64,000 bases of DNA from Mariniphaga sediminis (GTDB lineage: Bacteria > Bacteroidota > Bacteroidia > Bacteroidales > Prolixibacteraceae), in NCBI RefSeq assembly GCF_003573545.1, contig NZ_QWET01000010.1:62001-126000 (forward strand), given 5' to 3'. A program made the position numbers and the translations under genes. Each line of letters starts with the position of its first letter. Within the stretch, counting starts at the first letter, position 1. Positions 61,211 to 64,000 of the stretch are shown piece after piece. Below the pieces are notes generated by a model. That model had not been told where the DNA came from and did not search any database. It saw only the letters and a list, made by a program, of their open reading frames with translations.

Positions 61211-62314
61211 CTATTTAAGTTTCTGATACAGCGCCAGCAGAAAATCACGGTTGTCTGCTGTAAGGTAGTGCATTTCTCCGCCCATCCGATGAAACGTTTT
61301 ACAGTAGCGCAGGTAGTAAGCCGGGTTATCCATGGGCGGTTCGCCATCTTTATCCCAATCCCAGTCGGATTCAGCCAAATCAACAACCAAAATGTAATGG
61401 TTATCAATATGACCGCTACGCTGGATTTCCAGGTTTTGCGCCATAGACAGCGACTTTTCAAAAATCATGGGCGACATTACGGCTGACCCAACTGACATGT
61501 AAACACCATCGTCCAGGTTACTCACACTTTGGGCGAAATACAGAAAGTCGCTTTCTGCGGTGCGCCCAATAGAGGCCCCGTGGTTCATCGGATGATTGTA
61601 AATAATATCGTGCCCGAACATGGGATGCCCGGTGAAAGGAACCTGCAATGCGTACGCATTCCCCTGAACCGAATAGTTTTTATACGGATGTGGAATATCC
61701 ATAAACCCGGAAGAAAGGTTGAAGTGCTTAATTACACCGGCCAAATCAATGGCAGCGGCAGCTCTTCCGGGATCAGATCCCATATTGTTCCGGGCAAATT
61801 CATATAAAAATGAAGTTTCAGGAATGTCGAGCCCCTCCCGGTGAACCATTTTTCCCACCGACTCTCCGTAGCCAAGGCCTTCGTAAGCACCCACAACAAG
61901 GGACAGATTGATGTAAAACCCGGTTCGGTCCCAAATTCCAAACTGCCCGCGTTCCACATTCTCACGTACATCCTCACTCGATTTTCCCTGGAAAGCAAAC
62001 TCCCAGTCGTGGATAATTCCGGCCCCGTTGGTAGCCAGGTGCGTTACCCAGCCCTCTTTCACCAGCGCGACGAGCGTGGGTGCCATGCCGTTTTTTATAG
62101 TATGCGCACCAAATGTAAGCATGACCGAACGGCCCAGTTCACGCGCTTTTTTGATACGCGAAACGGTTTGGTCGATAAGTGACATGCCACCAGCAGTTAA
62201 ATCCCGTGGAAGCTGATTCACGGAAATGTGATCGCGTTCAATATAAACCTTGTTTTTCCGGTCGGCAAGCCGTTTGATATCCAGACTATTCCGGTCAAGT
62301 TTTGGGTAAGGCAT
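61211..62314 (-). CDS. Uncharacterised protein with a deoxyhypusine-synthase-like nucleotide motif
   Basis: A 367-residue soluble protein whose ATG overlaps the stop of the PfkB-HAD gene by one base (TAATG), so translation is coupled. The stretch VMLTFGAHTIKNGMAPTLVALVKEGWV followed by THLATNGAGIIHDWE recalls the NAD-binding part of deoxyhypusine synthase, but the resemblance is weak. Further motifs are GHPMFGHDIIYNHPMNHGASIGRTAE and VVDLAESDWDWDKDGEPP. I know no assigned function. Tight coupling to a sugar kinase/phosphatase suggests work on the same metabolite, such as isomerisation or oxidation of a sugar phosphate. Confidence 0.75.
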   Translation of the reverse strand: MPYPKLDRNSLDIKRLADRKNKVYIERDHISVNQLPRDLTAGGMSLIDQTVSRIKKARELGRSVMLTFGAHTIKNGMAPTLVALVKEGWVTHLATNGAGIIHDWEFAFQGKSSEDVRENVERGQFGIWDRTGFYINLSLVVGAYEGLGYGESVGKMVHREGLDIPETSFLYEFARNNMGSDPGRAAAAIDLAGVIKHFNLSSGFMDIPHPYKNYSVQGNAYALQVPFTGHPMFGHDIIYNHPMNHGASIGRTAESDFLYFAQSVSNLDDGVYMSVGSAVMSPMIFEKSLSMAQNLEIQRSGHIDNHYILVVDLAESDWDWDKDGEPPMDNPAYYLRYCKTFHRMGGEMHYLTADNRDFLLALYQKLK

Positions 62315-64000
62315 TATTTTTTATCTTGAATGTTTAACAACTGCAGCAATTTAGGCAACTGCGAAAAATCAGGGATAACGATGTCAGCTCCGGCTTTGAT
62401 CAGGCGTGAACGCTTGGCCTCGTTCAGACTATGCCGTTTCTCTTCGTTGCTGGCAATTCCAATGGTGGCGCCACCCCGTTTACGGGTTTCACGAATTTCC
62501 ACCGGGCCGTCGCCAAATGTAGCCAGCTGCCCGGTTTCCGACTCTCCGATAGTATTAAGAATCCTGTCGAGAACCATCTTTTTAGCCTCCTTGGTTACAT
62601 CCCCCACAGCGCCGTAAATTCCTCCTTTAAACAAGTGGTCGTAGCCCAGAATGCGTGCCTCGTTTTTTACATCTTCTTCATCGGTACCGCTGGCCAGGTA
62701 CAAGGTAACCCCTGCTTCGTACAATGTTTCCAGCAACTTTACTGCATTCTTCAGGGTAAAATCTTCCAATGCCAGTTCGCTGTTGGCAATCTTTGCCTCG
62801 CGCTCCCGCACCATTTTAAGCAATTCGTCATTATAAATCTGTTTATAACCAAATTCATCCAGAACCTGATCCGCCGGAACCTGACCAAATTCTTTGACCA
62901 GATCGACCAGTCCTTTCATTTGGACAAGCGTTTGGATCCCTGTGGTTTTGTCAATAAAATCAATGACCCTTGTCTGGACTTTATGGTACAATGCTTCGTC
63001 AGCATCCTGAAAATGTTCCCCCAGGATGGCTTTTATCATCATGGGTTGCATAATGTGTTCCCAGCCCTCACGCAAAGTGGAAATGGTTCCGTCGTGGTCA
63101 AAAATGGCATGACTGATATTCAGCGGTTTTTGCCATTCTTTGATGATTTCAATTTCGGTCCCCTGCCAGTAACGGGCGTGGCGGATGTCTTCCGCCAGCT
63201 CCGGGCTGTAAACAAAGTCCGGATCGGATCCAATTTGGAGAATTTCATCAGGGGAAGCGGTACCGGTTTGAAATAGTTTTTGTACCGTCACCCCGGCAAC
63301 ATACGAACCGATTTGCGCCGCTGTTTGCATATTGTACCCCGCGGCCAGCGTGGCTGCTGCACCAGCCAGATAACTGTCGCCGGCGCCTACCGGGTCAACC
63401 TTTGAAATAATCATCAGCCCGTGAATATCGGTTACGCCGTTCTCATCTACAATCACCGAGCCCCGTTCTCCGCGGGTAATGAAAAGCGGCTTACCGTATC
63501 TCTCATACAACAAATCTGCTGCTTCTTTCACTTCGGAATAAAGCACCACATCATTTGCATCTTTTTCAAGCCCAATTAAATTCGCTGCCTCACTGTCATT
63601 CATTTTCCGGTAGGAACCGGTGTAAAAGCCGTTGTAATTCCTGCTGTCGGTAATAAAAATCTTTTCCGGGAAATATTGAATTACCTCCACCAGTTTCTTT
63701 CTGAAATATTCGGTGTGGATACCAGATAAAACCTGCTGGTTGATAATTATAACATCTACCTGTGGCACTTCATTTTTCAAAAGCCCGATGAGCTGGTCGG
63801 CAGTTTCATTTGAGAGGGCATTGAAGTTCCCAAAATCAATCCGGTTTTGTTCCGCATCTGCAATGTAGGGCTTGGTATAAACGTGCGTAGACCAGCTCTC
63901 TTCCTGAACTACCAGATTGCGCGTATCGATACCGTTTTCGTGCATTACTTTTACCATCTCATTTCCAAAGGGATCCGGGCCAATTACCCCAAATGCACGC
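62314..64000 (-). CDS. PfkB sugar kinase fused to HAD phosphatase (partial at right edge)
   Basis: The frame continues past ATG 63957 to the window edge (codons read GVIGPDPFGNEMVK before it), so the start lies outside. The visible part is ~561 residues. The PfkB half has GVIGPDPFGNE, FITRGERGSVIVDENG and the catalytic KVDPVGAGDSYLAGA. The HAD half begins AIFDHDGTIST (nucleophile Asp and acid Asp), then LYLASGTDEED, KKMVLDRIL and FGDGPVEIRE (motif IV). A kinase and a phosphatase in one chain would suit a two-step exchange on a sugar phosphate. The closest analogue I can think of is heptose metabolism, but HldE lacks a HAD part. Confidence 0.9.
   Translation of the reverse strand, partial: RAFGVIGPDPFGNEMVKVMHENGIDTRNLVVQEESWSTHVYTKPYIADAEQNRIDFGNFNALSNETADQLIGLLKNEVPQVDVIIINQQVLSGIHTEYFRKKLVEVIQYFPEKIFITDSRNYNGFYTGSYRKMNDSEAANLIGLEKDANDVVLYSEVKEAADLLYERYGKPLFITRGERGSVIVDENGVTDIHGLMIISKVDPVGAGDSYLAGAAATLAAGYNMQTAAQIGSYVAGVTVQKLFQTGTASPDEILQIGSDPDFVYSPELAEDIRHARYWQGTEIEIIKEWQKPLNISHAIFDHDGTISTLREGWEHIMQPMMIKAILGEHFQDADEALYHKVQTRVIDFIDKTTGIQTLVQMKGLVDLVKEFGQVPADQVLDEFGYKQIYNDELLKMVREREAKIANSELALEDFTLKNAVKLLETLYEAGVTLYLASGTDEEDVKNEARILGYDHLFKGGIYGAVGDVTKEAKKMVLDRILNTIGESETGQLATFGDGPVEIRETRKRGGATIGIASNEEKRHSLNEAKRSRLIKAGADIVIPDFSQLPKLLQLLNIQDKK

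Noticed and set aside
62431-63276. 281-codon plus-strand frame opposite the PfkB-HAD gene
   Set aside because: It runs against intact kinase and phosphatase motifs and shows a composition typical of antisense frames.
1-64000. CRISPR arrays, prophage genes, integrases or complete insertion sequences
   Set aside because: No regular direct repeats and no transposase, integrase or phage structural motifs were seen in any frame.

Overview
The window looks like a chromosomal piece of a Bacteroidota bacterium, probably a marine or sediment member near Marinilabiliales/Prolixibacteraceae; that placement is an inference from gene style, not from a marker comparison. The support is a SusC/SusD pair, a short housekeeping sigma factor without region 1.1, a FeoA-FeoB fusion, promoter-like TAnnTTTG boxes and very weak Shine-Dalgarno use. 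The first 8.7 kb is mostly housekeeping: the end of an outer-membrane barrel protein, a methyltransferase, tRNA-Arg(ACG), a thiamine-binding (UPF0045) protein, an unknown protein, the ferrous iron transporter with its small Cys-rich partner, ribulose-phosphate epimerase, the primary sigma factor and threonine synthase.

From about 8.9 kb to the right edge nearly everything belongs to glycan capture and breakdown. A GH92 alpha-mannosidase gene reads left from a 200 bp divergent promoter region. In the other direction an 18 kb plus-strand operon (11512-29380) holds a GH2 exo-glycosidase, two sugar MFS transporters, a DegT-type aminotransferase, an FG-GAP/VCBS propeller protein, two related polytopic membrane proteins of unknown function, a second GH92 with chitobiase-C and PA14 domains, two metallophosphoesterases and a GH28-like beta-helix enzyme. 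A perfect 18 bp hairpin closes it against a convergent OsmC gene.

The minus-strand block 30041-38582 reads from an aldolase of the DHDPS/N-acetylneuraminate lyase family through a sodium symporter, a sialidase-like propeller, a propeller-YdjC deacetylase fusion, a ceramidase-like protein and an esterase. An AraC regulator is divergent to it. Minus-strand units at 39722-54123 hold SusC, SusD, two metallophosphoesterases, a PHP-domain lipoprotein and a pair of paralogous large proteins (propeller plus alpha/alpha-toroid) that I cannot assign to a known family. A last minus-strand unit, 54848-64000, carries a metallophosphoesterase, an SSS symporter, an AGE-type epimerase, a DUF1080 protein with a Tat-exported Gfo/Idh/MocA oxidoreductase (the pair expected for 3-keto-glycoside cleavage), an unknown protein and a PfkB kinase-HAD phosphatase fusion cut by the window edge.

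The most informative detail is that the two GH92 enzymes differ at the general-acid position: HGNEPSHH in one, HGNQPSHH in the other. Gln here is what I recall for GH92 enzymes that cleave mannose-alpha-1-phosphate diesters, where the leaving group needs no protonation. Together with five metallophosphoesterases and one PHP protein this suggests a system for a phosphorylated mannose glycan. That is an inference: no GH76, GH38, GH99 or GH125 enzyme is visible here, and plant or fungal phospho-glycolipids are an alternative substrate.
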